DNA of 64,000 bases. It comes from Ruminococcus sp. XPD3002. GTDB taxonomy: Bacteria > Bacillota > Clostridia > Oscillospirales > Ruminococcaceae. The DNA lies in contig FPJT01000009.1 of the NCBI GenBank assembly GCA_900119535.1, forward strand, positions 94,146 to 158,145, written 5' to 3'. The position numbers and the translations under genes are program-made. Under the pieces are notes generated by a model. It did not search any database, had not been told where the DNA came from, and saw only the letters and a list, made by a program, of their open reading frames with translations. Below, one piece after another: positions 8,835-17,016 of this stretch (the stretch's first letter is position 1; each line of letters starts with the position of its first letter).

Positions 8835-8863
8835 ATTATAACACATCTTTTTCAAAAAATCAA
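8835..8863 (-). promoter_or_regulatory. Distal promoter of the structured RNA
   Basis: Minus strand: TTGATT (8863-8858), 17-nt spacer, TATAAT (8840-8835). A GCAGAT/ATCTGC hairpin would form right at the 5' end of this transcript. Confidence 0.6.
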
Positions 8864-8891
8864 TACCTTTTTTATGTAAAACCGAAAAAAA

Positions 8892-9206
8892 TTATTCTTC
8901 CTCATCATCAGGTTCAAACTGATCGAGAACGTCAGCCATTCTCTGAAGGAAGTATTCGGATACCTGATCGAACTCCTCGTCATCGTCTATAGAAGCGAGA
9001 ATTTCCTCGCCGTCCTCTTCGATAGTCTTAAGGAAGATAAGATCGCAGTCTGCATTAAGGAAGTCGTCATCCTCGGCAGCAGGTACCATAGCAAAGTACT
9101 GTTCACCGTTTATTTCAGCGCAGTCGATAAGTTCAAAGTTCTTTTTGTTTCCCTCGTCGTCGATAAGCTCGAAGAGCTCGGGAGTGTATTCGTTCATATC
9201 AGACAT
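8892..9206 (-). CDS. DUF1292 (YrzB-like) acidic protein
   Basis: A small, strongly acidic cytoplasmic protein whose core (FELIDDEGNKKNFELID...YFAMVPA) matches the DUF1292 pattern common in Firmicutes. I start it at the ATG at 9206 (MSDMNEYTP), since GGAG lies 6 nt upstream; an ATG nine codons earlier (9233) has no ribosome binding site. Function is unknown in the family. It is monocistronic here. Confidence 0.75.
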   Translation of the reverse strand: MSDMNEYTPELFELIDDEGNKKNFELIDCAEINGEQYFAMVPAAEDDDFLNADCDLIFLKTIEEDGEEILASIDDDEEFDQVSEYFLQRMADVLDQFEPDDEEE

Positions 9207-9384
9207 AGTATTCTCCAATCCGGCGTACGCCATATAGTATAGATATTATACAACATATCAGTTAAAAAATCAAGCGGTAAATAATAACACATAGTGATTT
9301 GTGCAAGATGCTCAGATGAAAAATATTCGTATTGTACTATTCGCCGAAACTTACTAAAAAAATAATAAATATTGAAAATTACTA

Positions 9385-9413
9385 TTGACTTTTGCTAAAG
9401 GATGTGTTAATAT
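9385..9413 (+). promoter_or_regulatory. Strong sigma-A promoter of the large repeat RNA
   Basis: TTGACT (9385-9390) and TAATAT (9408-9413) with an exact 17-nt spacer, on the plus strand in a region where both flanking genes point the other way. Start expected at about 9419-9421. Confidence 0.75.
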
Positions 9414-9947
9414 AGACTCAAGGAAACGGAGAGATCATAAAAGATACTCCAAGCTGGATTTACTTGGACTGAGAGTAATATCTCAATGTAAATGATTTTA
9501 TGCGGAAAGGAACGTGAGTCCGATGGAAGAAACTATATCACAGCAGCGTGAAGTCGGCGGACTTGCTGAGTGACTTGAATAATTTTCAGGGAATATAGGT
9601 TTATATAACTTGTTCCATAGTTGTAAGCTACAGAATTAAAGAATTCGTGTCATCAGGCTGACGCATTGCTGAAATAAAACGACTTCATGTCTAAACTCAG
9701 TTTCGATACAGGATTATCTGAAATTTCGACGATGAGTCTTTAGATATATTGTCAAAAAAATAAAAAGTAAAGGTTGAGTCCGATGAGAAATTGATCTTCA
9801 TTAACCTAAAGGTTAATATATGCTGCATAAGCGGTGTATATGAAAATAATTTCTGAAGGGTGAATCCAATGGAAGTTATGTAATTTGATGCTGGGAACCT
9901 TCGGGGTACAGAGTGCTATGTGCATGATGTGAACTCGGCATATAAAA

Positions 9948-10313
9948 CCTGAAAGGAATGATTCCAAAGGGTAATATGGTAAAGTGATGAAAGTCGCTTT
10001 AATTATGAAATAACGATACTTGAAAGTATCTTGAACGTGCATTGACGAGAGTCGAGGTGCGGAAAATATGTCTGAGGACCTTCAGGCGCATGGATCTCAT
10101 GTGCAGGATGTGAGCCCGGCAGTAAATAATTCTGAAAGGAATGATTCCAAAGGGAAATATAGTAAAGTGATGAAAGTCGCTTTAATTATGAAATAATGAT
10201 GCGTAAAACGTGTCTTTAGTGTGCATTGACGAGAGTCAGAACGCAGAATATGCCTGAGGACCTTCAGGCACAGAGTTTTCAATGTGCAGGATGTGAGCTC
10301 GGCAGAAAATAAG
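9948..10313 (+). repeat. Two complete 183-nt tandem units within the large RNA
   Basis: Units 9948-10130 and 10131-10313 each contain, in order, motif A, hairpin B, the GACGAGAGTC loop, the CTGAGGACCTTCAG hairpin and the GTGCAGGATGTGAG segment. A third unit begins at 10314 and diverges after hairpin B. Substitutions largely spare the stems. Confidence 0.85.
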
Positions 10314-10753
10314 TCTGAAAGGAATGAGTCCAAAGGACAGATCCGGTAAAGTGATGAAAGTCGCTTTGAATAGACTTCAAAAGGCGTATAAAACGCTGAA
10401 AATAATTTCTGAAAGGTGAATCCAATGGGAAATTAAATGATCAAAAGCTGGGGTGATGCTTCGGGATGCCGAAAGGTGTGGAAGTATCATGGGTCAGCAA
10501 ATCGAACCAAACCTATGGATGGATCAATTATATGATAGCATACCATATGGTATTACATGCACAACAGTGCAAATAACTGCGAAAGGTGTATACCAATGGG
10601 TATTATATAACTAAAGACCGGAGTGATTGCTTCGGGGCATCACAGATGCAGCAGCAGTCAGGGTCCGGCAGGTTCATTAAACTTGAAAGGAATGAGTCCA
10701 AAGAGAAATTAAGCTAAGTGATGAAAGTCGCTTAAAACAATAATAAATAATCA

Positions 10754-10782
10754 AAAGCCTCAGTTGTCCGCTGAGGCTTTTT
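10754..10782. terminator. Bidirectional terminator ending the large RNA and rarA
   Basis: Perfect 10-bp stem AAAGCCTCAG (10754-10763) / CTGAGGCTTT (10771-10780) with a 7-nt loop. Plus-strand T tract TTTTT for the RNA; the minus strand gives CTTTTGATTATTT after the rarA stop. Confidence 0.9.
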
Positions 10783-10784
10783 CG

Positions 10785-12056
10785 TTATTCTGCTTCTTCG
10801 AGTATCTTTCTGCGGTACTGCAAAGCAGCCTGTTCCTGCTTGTTATCGCCGAATTCATAGTAAACGTGGTCCTTCAGCGCATCGGGAAGGTACTGCTGAC
10901 GGACGTAATGATTGTGGTAATCGTGAGGGTACTTGTAATGCTGTCCAACAACAGCGGCACCCTGTCCGTCGAAGTGCTTGTTCTGGAGATGACGGGGATA
11001 ATCGAGGGCATCGCAGCTCTGAAGGTCCGCAAGGGCTGCATCTATAGCCATACATGCACTGTTGGACTTGGGAGCAGTCGCAAGGAGGATAGTTGCCTCG
11101 GCAATAGGGAGCTTCGCTTCGGGAAGTCCCAGCTGAAGCGCCGAATCCACACATGCCTTGGTTATCTGTACTGCCTGAGGGTAGGCGAGTCCTACGTCCT
11201 CACTTGCTATACACAGAAGCCGTCGGCAGAGTGAGATTATATCTCCCGCTTCAATAAGACGTGCAGCATAATGCAGAGCAGCGTTCTCGTCCGAACCTCG
11301 CACAGATTTGTGGAAGGCTGAGAGGATATCGTAATGCTCGTCGCCGTCGCGGTCATAGCGCATATTGCTGCGTTGAGAAAGAAGCTCCAGCGATTCGGGA
11401 GTTATAGTTATCCTGCCTTCTGAAACATCACCGCAGACGGTACAGAGCTCGGCGGTATTCATGGCTTTCCGAACGTCTCCGCCGCATCCGTAGGCTATAG
11501 TACGGCAGATAGCATCTGTATAGACCACTTCGCTGCCTGATTCTTCGCCTATCAGCCTGAATGCACGTTTTATGGCAGGAATTAGCTGATCCGCTGTAAC
11601 AGGTTTGAACTCGAATACAGTACTTCGGCTGATGACGGCGTTATATACGGCAAAATAGGGGTTCTCGGTAGTACTTGCGATAAGGGTTATCTCGCCGTTT
11701 TCTATGTACTCCAGGAGACTCTGCTGCTGCTTTTTGTTAAGGTACTGTATCTCGTCCAGATAAAGGAGGATGCCGTTCTCGCTTCCGAAAGTGCCTATCT
11801 GCGATACAACGTCCTTTATATCCGATATCGAGGAATTCGTACCGTTGAGCTTATACAGCGACATTCCGCAGTTTTCGGCTATGATACGGGCAACAGTAGT
11901 CTTTCCCACGCCTGACGGACCATAGAATATCATGTTCGGTACTTTTCCACTTTCAATTATACGGCGCAGGGGCTTGCCTTCCGCAAGGATGTGCTCCTGA
12001 CCGACAACGTCATCGAGAGTTCGCGGACGAATTTTATCTGCTAATGGTGCAGCCAT
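10785..12056 (-). CDS. rarA: Replication-associated recombination protein A (RarA/MgsA AAA+ ATPase)
   Basis: A 423-residue AAA+ protein of the RarA/WHIP family. It acts at stalled replication forks as a tetrameric clamp-loader-like ATPase that interacts with SSB. Visible: N-terminal LADKIRPRTLDDVVGQEHILAEGKPL, Walker A GPSGVGKTT (about residue 45), Walker B LYLDEIQYLNK, sensor STTENP, and the C-terminal tetramerisation part. The length is normal for the family. It heads a minus-strand run with a pyrophosphatase-like gene 9 bp upstream. Confidence 0.95.
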   Translation of the reverse strand: MAAPLADKIRPRTLDDVVGQEHILAEGKPLRRIIESGKVPNMIFYGPSGVGKTTVARIIAENCGMSLYKLNGTNSSISDIKDVVSQIGTFGSENGILLYLDEIQYLNKKQQQSLLEYIENGEITLIASTTENPYFAVYNAVISRSTVFEFKPVTADQLIPAIKRAFRLIGEESGSEVVYTDAICRTIAYGCGGDVRKAMNTAELCTVCGDVSEGRITITPESLELLSQRSNMRYDRDGDEHYDILSAFHKSVRGSDENAALHYAARLIEAGDIISLCRRLLCIASEDVGLAYPQAVQITKACVDSALQLGLPEAKLPIAEATILLATAPKSNSACMAIDAALADLQSCDALDYPRHLQNKHFDGQGAAVVGQHYKYPHDYHNHYVRQQYLPDALKDHVYYEFGDNKQEQAALQYRRKILEEAE

Positions 12057-12065
12057 AGTGACCTC

Positions 12066-12392
12066 CTACATAATTATCTCTGATTTGAAGTATTTCTCCT
12101 GAAATTCGATTTGTTTCATTATCTCATCTTTGGTAAAAGTTGTATTTTCGGGACAAACTACCCATTTTTCTTCAACGTCATCTGCGCGTCTGATTATGGC
12201 AATTATCTTTCCCGTGAACGTATCAACAGGATGGTCAACACCGAGGATGTAAGCGTCCTGTTCTTCACCGTCAGGAGCGATAATTCCTGCAATATAACCG
12301 TAATTTACGGGATAGACCATGTCCGGGTATTCGGGGTGACAGCTTCCGAGAGGACGGTCGACCGTAACTTTTACTTTTCTTCCTATCACCAT
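12066..12392 (-). CDS. Inorganic pyrophosphatase-like small protein
   Basis: A 108-residue protein with the soluble pyrophosphatase signature region: YPVNYGYI followed by DGEEQDAYILG. In family I pyrophosphatases this Asp-rich loop (DxxxxD) binds magnesium. It is shorter than the usual 170-180 residues and lacks part of the normal C-terminal half, so a true pyrophosphatase activity is uncertain. Such short versions are common in Clostridia. It lies 9 bp upstream of rarA and is probably co-transcribed with it. Confidence 0.75.
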   Translation of the reverse strand: MVIGRKVKVTVDRPLGSCHPEYPDMVYPVNYGYIAGIIAPDGEEQDAYILGVDHPVDTFTGKIIAIIRRADDVEEKWVVCPENTTFTKDEIMKQIEFQEKYFKSEIIM

Positions 12393-12435
12393 GATTTTCT
12401 CCTTCTGAAAATACTTTTGTCTGGTACTTGGTGTA

Positions 12436-12852
12436 TTATTCTTTTATCAGCATGGAGAAAACGTTTTTGCGGTCGAGTTCCTCCACAATTTCTTTAAGCA
12501 TCATTTTTCTGCACTGTTCCTCGTCAGCCCAGAGGTAGTCCATATGCTCCTCGCTGAGTGTTACGCTGTATGTATCGGAATGACAGAGGTATCCGATAGA
12601 GAGGAGTGTGTGTCCGTTATGTTTAAACAGCGAAACATCGAGCAGTTCATCGACATTATCTATCGATATGCCTGATTCTTCCTGTATCTCACGCAATACC
12701 GCTTCTTCGGGAGATTCGTTCTCCTCTATTTTTCCTCCCGGAGGCTCCCAGCAGTAAGCTCCCGTATCTTCAAAGCTGCTTCGCTGAAGCAGAAGTATCT
12801 TTTTCATGTCGGGCGAAAAGACGATGCCCTTGACGATCAAAGTTGCTGTCAT
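12436..12852 (-). CDS. Nudix hydrolase
   Basis: A 138-residue Nudix protein. The Nudix box GX5EX7REUXEEXGU is complete, reading GGKIEENESPEEAVLREI and then QEESGI, at about residues 40-62. It binds the divalent metal used to cleave a nucleoside diphosphate linked to X. Substrate (oxidised nucleotide, ADP-sugar or other) is not predictable. It sits between the methyltransferase and pyrophosphatase-like genes on the same strand. Confidence 0.9.
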   Translation of the reverse strand: MTATLIVKGIVFSPDMKKILLLQRSSFEDTGAYCWEPPGGKIEENESPEEAVLREIQEESGISIDNVDELLDVSLFKHNGHTLLSIGYLCHSDTYSVTLSEEHMDYLWADEEQCRKMMLKEIVEELDRKNVFSMLIKE

Positions 12853-12880
12853 AAGCTCAACCCCCTTGGATATCAGTTAA

Positions 12881-13672
12881 TTACGGCTTTCTCGCAAGCT
12901 CCAGGTCTATGGTGTCGTATATCGTTATAGAACCGCCGTGAGAGTCTATAGCGTTTTTTATTTCAGAGAAGAAAGCTGTCCTTATATCTTCGTCCATTGC
13001 GATATGGTCTGAATATGTGCCGAGCAATTTGCAGTATTCATCTGCGGAAAAAGTCCTTGTACGGCGGAAAAGTGTGTATTTTATATCGGTAAAACCGTAC
13101 TTTACGGCAGTTTCTGCAATATCCGAAGCCTGTTTTTCGGTGAATTCTGCGGACGGTCTGCGTTTTTTGCCGTGAAACGGATAGTAGTACCTGTCATATA
13201 GCTCATCGATCTCGCAGGAAAGCTGAGTGTTGCCCTTGTCACGGTAAGGACGATTTGCGAAACGTGCAAAGGCTCCGCCTTTTTTCAGCAGCGAGAGTAC
13301 TTTCGGATAGCCGATGTCTTCGGGTATCCAGTGGAAAGCGGTCGCAGAATACACAAGATCGAATGTGCTTTCGGAAAGACCGACTTCTTCAAATCTGCCT
13401 GTAATTACCGAGAAGTCAGGATAGTTCCTGAACTTCTCTCGGCAAATGGCAGAAAGCTCGTCTCCGTATTCCACGGCAGTAAGACTGCATCCTGTACTGA
13501 GTATCGGCGCAGAAGCCTGACCTGTACCTATTCCGATCTCCAGCGCCGTTGAAGTTTCGTTCAAAGGCATATAACCGAAAATTATTCTGTAGAGTTCAGC
13601 AACGTAAGTGGGACGGTATTTATCGTAATCGGATGCAACTGTATTAAAGCTACTTTCTGATGCTGCTGACAT
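12881..13672 (-). CDS. Class I SAM-dependent methyltransferase
   Basis: A 263-residue methyltransferase of the UbiE/YcgJ-like group. The glycine-rich SAM loop LEIGIGTGQAS lies near residue 42, the acidic end of strand beta-2 is AVEYGDELS, and FDLVYSATAFHWIPED forms motif IV/post-motif. A C-terminal helical substrate-cover region follows. Substrate is unknown. It has its own ATG with a GGAAGAG-type site 50 nt after the glyA terminator. Confidence 0.85.
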   Translation of the reverse strand: MSAASESSFNTVASDYDKYRPTYVAELYRIIFGYMPLNETSTALEIGIGTGQASAPILSTGCSLTAVEYGDELSAICREKFRNYPDFSVITGRFEEVGLSESTFDLVYSATAFHWIPEDIGYPKVLSLLKKGGAFARFANRPYRDKGNTQLSCEIDELYDRYYYPFHGKKRRPSAEFTEKQASDIAETAVKYGFTDIKYTLFRRTRTFSADEYCKLLGTYSDHIAMDEDIRTAFFSEIKNAIDSHGGSITIYDTIDLELARKP

Positions 13673-13695
13673 TTTCTCTTCCTCAAAAAAATAGC

Positions 13696-13719
13696 GGGAC
13701 GGACAGTCTTGTCCGTCCC
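13696..13719 (-). terminator. glyA terminator
   Basis: Arms GGGACGGACA / TGTCCGTCCC, 14 nt beyond the glyA stop. On the minus strand they are followed by GCTATTTTTTT. Confidence 0.9.
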
Positions 13720-13732
13720 TTTTGCAATATTA

Positions 13733-14989
13733 TTACTTGTAAAGTGGGAACTTCTCGCAGATAGCGTTAACGCCTGCACGGATCTCGTCAGCCTTGTTCT
13801 CGAAATCTGTAGCGCAGAGGTAGATGTACTCAGCGATCTTTTCCATTTCCTCAACGCCGAGACCTCTTGTAGTAACAGCAGGAGTACCAATACGGATACC
13901 GCTTGTTACGAATGGCTTCTCGGGATCGTTGTGGATAGCGTTCTTGTTAACAGTGATATAAACCTCATCAAGTCTGTGCTCGAGTTCCTTACCTGTGATG
14001 TTGAAAGGACGGAGGTCAACGAGCATGAGGTGGTTATCTGTACCGCCTGAAACGAGGTTGAAGCCTCTCTTGAGGAGTCCGTCAGCAAGAGCCTTAGCGT
14101 TCTCAACTATGCGCTTCTGATAGTCCTTGAACTCAGGCTTGAGAGCCTCACCGAAGCAAACAGCCTTAGCAGCGATAGTGTGCATGAGAGGACCGCCCTG
14201 TGTACCTGGGAATATAGCGGAGTTTATCTTCTTAGCGAGGAACTCGTTGTTTGTGAGGATAAGACCGCCTCTTGGTCCGCGGAGAGTCTTGTGAGTTGTA
14301 GTTGTAACGATATCAGCATAAGGTACAGGTGACTCGTGGCAGCCTGCAGCAACAAGACCTGCGATGTGAGCCATATCTACCATGAGGAGCGCACCAACAG
14401 CTCTTGCGATCTCTGAAAGACGCTTGAAGTCGAGAGCGCGTGGATAAGCAGATGCACCTGCAACGATAAGCTTTGGCTTGTTCTTGTTAGCGAGCTTGTA
14501 AACTTCATCGTAGTTGATAGTCTCTGTTTCATCGTCAAGACCGTAAGAAACGAAGTTGAAGTATTTACCTGAGAGGTTAACAGGTGAACCGTGTGTAAGG
14601 TGTCCGCCGTCTGCAAGGCTCATACCGAGAACAGTATCGCCGGGCTGGAGAACAGCGAAGTAAACAGCAGTATTAGCCTGAGCACCTGAATGCGGCTGTA
14701 CGTTAGCGTACTTAGCACCGAAAAGCTGACATGCGCGCTCGATAGCGATAGCCTCTACCTCGTCAACGCACTGACATCCGCCGTAGTAACGCTTTCCGGG
14801 GTAACCCTCAGCGTATTTATTGGTAAGAACAGAACCCATAGCAGCCATAACTGCGGGAGAAACGATATTCTCACTTGCGATGAGTTCGAGGTTTCTTCTC
14901 TGTCTTGCAAGCTCCTTATCCATTGCAGCACCCACAGCAGGGTCATACTTTGAAACGAAGCCGATAGAATCCATGAGATCATTGTACAT
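13733..14989 (-). CDS. glyA: Serine hydroxymethyltransferase
   Basis: A 418-residue PLP enzyme that interconverts serine and glycine, loading one carbon onto tetrahydrofolate. The PLP-Lys motif is visible as [14 protein letters not shown] (Lys near residue 232), with [11 protein letters not shown] at the N-terminus and the tetramer-family length. Its codon use is strongly biased towards translation-optimal codons, as expected for an abundant enzyme. It is flanked by a dedicated terminator and has no obvious riboswitch in its short 5' leader. It supplies methylene-tetrahydrofolate used by ThyX, encoded at the left edge. Confidence 0.98.
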   Translation of the reverse strand: MYNDLMDSIGFVSKYDPAVGAAMDKELARQRRNLELIASENIVSPAVMAAMGSVLTNKYAEGYPGKRYYGGCQCVDEVEAIAIERACQLFGAKYANVQPHSGAQANTAVYFAVLQPGDTVLGMSLADGGHLTHGSPVNLSGKYFNFVSYGLDDETETINYDEVYKLANKNKPKLIVAGASAYPRALDFKRLSEIARAVGALLMVDMAHIAGLVAAGCHESPVPYADIVTTTTHKTLRGPRGGLILTNNEFLAKKINSAIFPGTQGGPLMHTIAAKAVCFGEALKPEFKDYQKRIVENAKALADGLLKRGFNLVSGGTDNHLMLVDLRPFNITGKELEHRLDEVYITVNKNAIHNDPEKPFVTSGIRIGTPAVTTRGLGVEEMEKIAEYIYLCATDFENKADEIRAGVNAICEKFPLYK

Positions 14990-15099
14990 TGTAGTTCAGC
15001 ACTCCTTTAAAATATTTGATTTGCTCAATATATATCGACCGGATACAGATCCGGTGATGAACGTGTTTGGAGAAGGCGGAAACCTTCCTGCGGCATTAT

Positions 15100-15930
15100 T
15101 TATTTCTTTAATATCTCATTCCAGCTCGGATGCTCTGTAACAGATGCATATGTATAGAACTGGAGTATCATTGTAGCGTCATTTGAATCGATCGAACCGT
15201 CTCCGTCGATATCACAGCGCTTTTTCTGTCCCGGAGCGTAGCTCAGCGGCGAACCTGTAGCGGCAGACGAGTATGCCATAAGGATGTATGTTGCATCAGA
15301 AGCGTCGATAAAGCCATTCATATCAGCATCACCGAGATAGGGATAATAGCTGATATCGTATGTAGCTATCGGCACATCACCGACAATGGGGTAGACCTTA
15401 ACCGTAGCGCTGTCTGAATTTGCGAAGGCGTTTTCGAGCCTTGAAGGTTCAGATGTACAGTGTTCACCGATATTGACGGTCTCGGTCTTGGTCTTGAAAT
15501 GGCCGTCTTTGTCCTTTTCGGGAAGCTGAGTTGTCATGGTAATTGTGACATTGAGTCCCGAAAGGTCGATGTCGCCCCAGTTATCAAGGTATTCCTTTTT
15601 AGTGGGGAGGCTGTCCAGAGAGATGACGGCTTTTTTGTAAAGCGCCTGGATAGTTACGTCGCTTGTCACCTTATCGGGAACATTTCCCCAGGAGCTGAAA
15701 GCGATCTGAGTGTATATATCCAGGTGACGTTCAAGCTTTGAGGTATCGATCTTTGAAAGGTCGACAGGTTTACCGTCCTCGACGGAAAGAGTTTCCATTA
15801 TCCTGCCCTCGAAATCGAGGACGATAACGTTATGTTTTTTTGTATCCGCTGCGGAAGCACTGAAAGGTACTGCCGATACTGCAAGAATGACAGCGGCAGT
15901 CGCAGCGGAGATAAATTCAGAAAACTTCAT
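15100..15930 (-). CDS. Secreted dockerin-bearing protein without a recognisable catalytic domain
   Basis: A 276-residue protein: signal peptide (about 1-27, ending ASAAD), a beta-rich middle domain of unknown type (about 30-195) and a C-terminal dockerin with two Ca-binding loops, DADMNGFIDASDATYIL and DIDGDGSIDSNDATMIL (about 200-265). Dockerins dock proteins to cohesins on scaffoldins of the cellulosome. No glycosidase motif is seen in the middle domain. It overlaps the upstream 99-residue gene by 4 bp and so seems tied to the aro-DUF4364 gene string, an unusual setting. Confidence 0.88.
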   Translation of the reverse strand: MKFSEFISAATAAVILAVSAVPFSASAADTKKHNVIVLDFEGRIMETLSVEDGKPVDLSKIDTSKLERHLDIYTQIAFSSWGNVPDKVTSDVTIQALYKKAVISLDSLPTKKEYLDNWGDIDLSGLNVTITMTTQLPEKDKDGHFKTKTETVNIGEHCTSEPSRLENAFANSDSATVKVYPIVGDVPIATYDISYYPYLGDADMNGFIDASDATYILMAYSSAATGSPLSYAPGQKKRCDIDGDGSIDSNDATMILQFYTYASVTEHPSWNEILKK

Positions 15931-16226
15931 GTTAATTCCTCCTGTCTGCTTCTGAAGAAGAACAGTCTGCAGGTAGACGAGATCTTTTCTGCAAGCTCCG
16001 AATATTTCTGGTATGGCATTCTCAGCAGCATGAAATCTGCTGAAAGAAGTGCGTTGCCATCCGGTTCATACTGATAAACGGCGTAGAGCAGAACTTCATC
16101 CCAGTCAAGTTCATGAGAGAGCTCTTCGGCGGCAGAGCGGTATTCGTCGAAATGAGCCTCGATAACATCAAGAGGAAAAAATCCCTGAAAAACAGAGTGT
16201 ATATAAAGATCGGCGTCATAGTTCAT
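15927..16226 (-). CDS. Hypothetical protein, 99 residues
   Basis: Not recognised. An acidic soluble protein with several aromatic and Leu-rich helices and no signal peptide. It begins with a GGAGG-type site and its stop overlaps the start of the dockerin gene by 4 bp (ATGA-type junction), so it is co-translated with it. Upstream is a 64-residue membrane protein gene. Confidence 0.6.
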   Translation of the reverse strand: MNYDADLYIHSVFQGFFPLDVIEAHFDEYRSAAEELSHELDWDEVLLYAVYQYEPDGNALLSADFMLLRMPYQKYSELAEKISSTCRLFFFRSRQEELT

Positions 16227-16238
16227 ACAACTGCCTCC

Positions 16239-16433
16239 TTATTGGTCTTTGCTGTTTTTATCCTTAGGATCGCTTTTGTTGAAGCGTTTCATTCTGGTCT
16301 TGTATGTGATCATGGCTGTAGCGACAGAGACTGCAAGGAACACGATGATAAAAACAGCTATCACAGTTCCTTGGGAAATATCTTTTGTCTGCTCCGCAAG
16401 AGGGAGCAAATGATCAGTTATCGGAAAGGTCAT
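16239..16433 (-). CDS. Small single-pass membrane protein, 64 residues
   Basis: One membrane helix (about residues 20-43, GTVIAVFIIVFLAVSVATAMI) followed by a very basic, charged tail ending KNSKDQ. Its start overlaps the 3' end of the DUF4364 gene by 20 bp and it has a GGAGGTAAGCT ribosome binding site, which supports it as a real gene. No function can be assigned. Confidence 0.6.
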   Translation of the reverse strand: MTFPITDHLLPLAEQTKDISQGTVIAVFIIVFLAVSVATAMITYKTRMKRFNKSDPKDKNSKDQ

Positions 16434-17007
16434 AGCTTACCTCCTCGTTGGAAAGAGCAAGCTCTATCACTTTTCCATAGAAACCCGAAGGGTTGAGCAT
16501 TATCCTTTCACCGATAAGCTTAGCCTGTTTCATATCGGGTGCATACAGTTTAAGGTCCATAAGGTCGTTCTGTATATCAAGGCAGCGGATATGAGCATAG
16601 CAGCCTTTTTCAAGGGGGATATACTCTATCTTGATCTCCTGTTCGAGTTTGAGACGTGCGAAGTATCTGAGAGCTGCAAGAACGAGCTTGTCCCTGTATG
16701 ATTTTGGGGCATATTTTTTCAGCTCCTTGGCACATGCCTCGCCCTTTGGAAGGAGAGCATAGCAATCCGTACCCTCGGCGTCCTTTTCCTCGCCTATCAG
16801 CTGATTTTTCAGCAGATAATCGAGGGAATCCTGATAGCAGAAGTAATTTACGACACCTGTACTGATAGCGATATCATAGAGATGCTCCGTACAAACAGGT
16901 CTGCCGATCTTATAAAGCAGATAGCAGAGGAGTATATTCAGTGTAGGAACGTCCTTGATCTCGGTATCAGCCATTTCGGACATTTTGAAAATATTTTCTT
17001 CCTGCAT
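16414..17007 (-). CDS. DUF4364 family protein (winged-helix-like)
   Basis: A 197-residue cytoplasmic protein matching DUF4364: an N-terminal helical, winged-helix-like part (LNILLCYLLYKIGRPVCTEHL...DYLLKNQLI, about 22-80) and a C-terminal alpha/beta part. The family is restricted to Firmicutes and may be transcriptional regulators, which is inference. It lies 9 bp after aroC. Confidence 0.75.
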   Translation of the reverse strand: MQEENIFKMSEMADTEIKDVPTLNILLCYLLYKIGRPVCTEHLYDIAISTGVVNYFCYQDSLDYLLKNQLIGEEKDAEGTDCYALLPKGEACAKELKKYAPKSYRDKLVLAALRYFARLKLEQEIKIEYIPLEKGCYAHIRCLDIQNDLMDLKLYAPDMKQAKLIGERIMLNPSGFYGKVIELALSNEEVSYDLSDN

Positions 17008-17016
17008 ATAACCACC

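Larger units (their letters stand above)
9420..10782 (+). ncRNA. Candidate large structured non-coding RNA made of repeated stem-loops (about 1.36 kb)
   Basis: No sustained reading frame exists on the plus strand from the promoter at 9385 to the terminator at 10754. The sequence is modular. Motif A (consensus GAAAGGAATGATTCCAAAGG, or GAAAGGTGAATCCAATGG) occurs nine times, starting near 9504, 9768, 9854, 9950, 10133, 10316, 10410, 10580 and 10684. Motif B (AAAGTGATGAAAGTCGCTTT, a 6-bp hairpin) occurs at 9981, 10164, 10348 and 10715. A CCTGA/TCAGG hairpin occurs at 10072 and 10253, GTGCATTGACGAGAGTC (GNRA-like loop) at 10037 and 10221, and GTGCAGGATGTGAGC near 10101 and 10284. Three motif-A copies start exactly 183 nt apart. 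Short start-stop frames follow several motif A copies. I do not recognise a described RNA class. Confidence 0.7.

Noticed and set aside
9806-10333. Two minus-strand frames of 78 codons inside the large RNA region
   Set aside because: The 183-nt repeat is 61 codons long, so it keeps frames open by itself; the two translations are the same repeat read backwards, lack ribosome binding sites, and oppose the promoter and terminator.
9500-10740. CRISPR-like array
   Set aside because: The repeated motifs are irregularly spaced apart from the 183-nt units, the intervening DNA is itself repeated rather than unique, and no cas genes are present.
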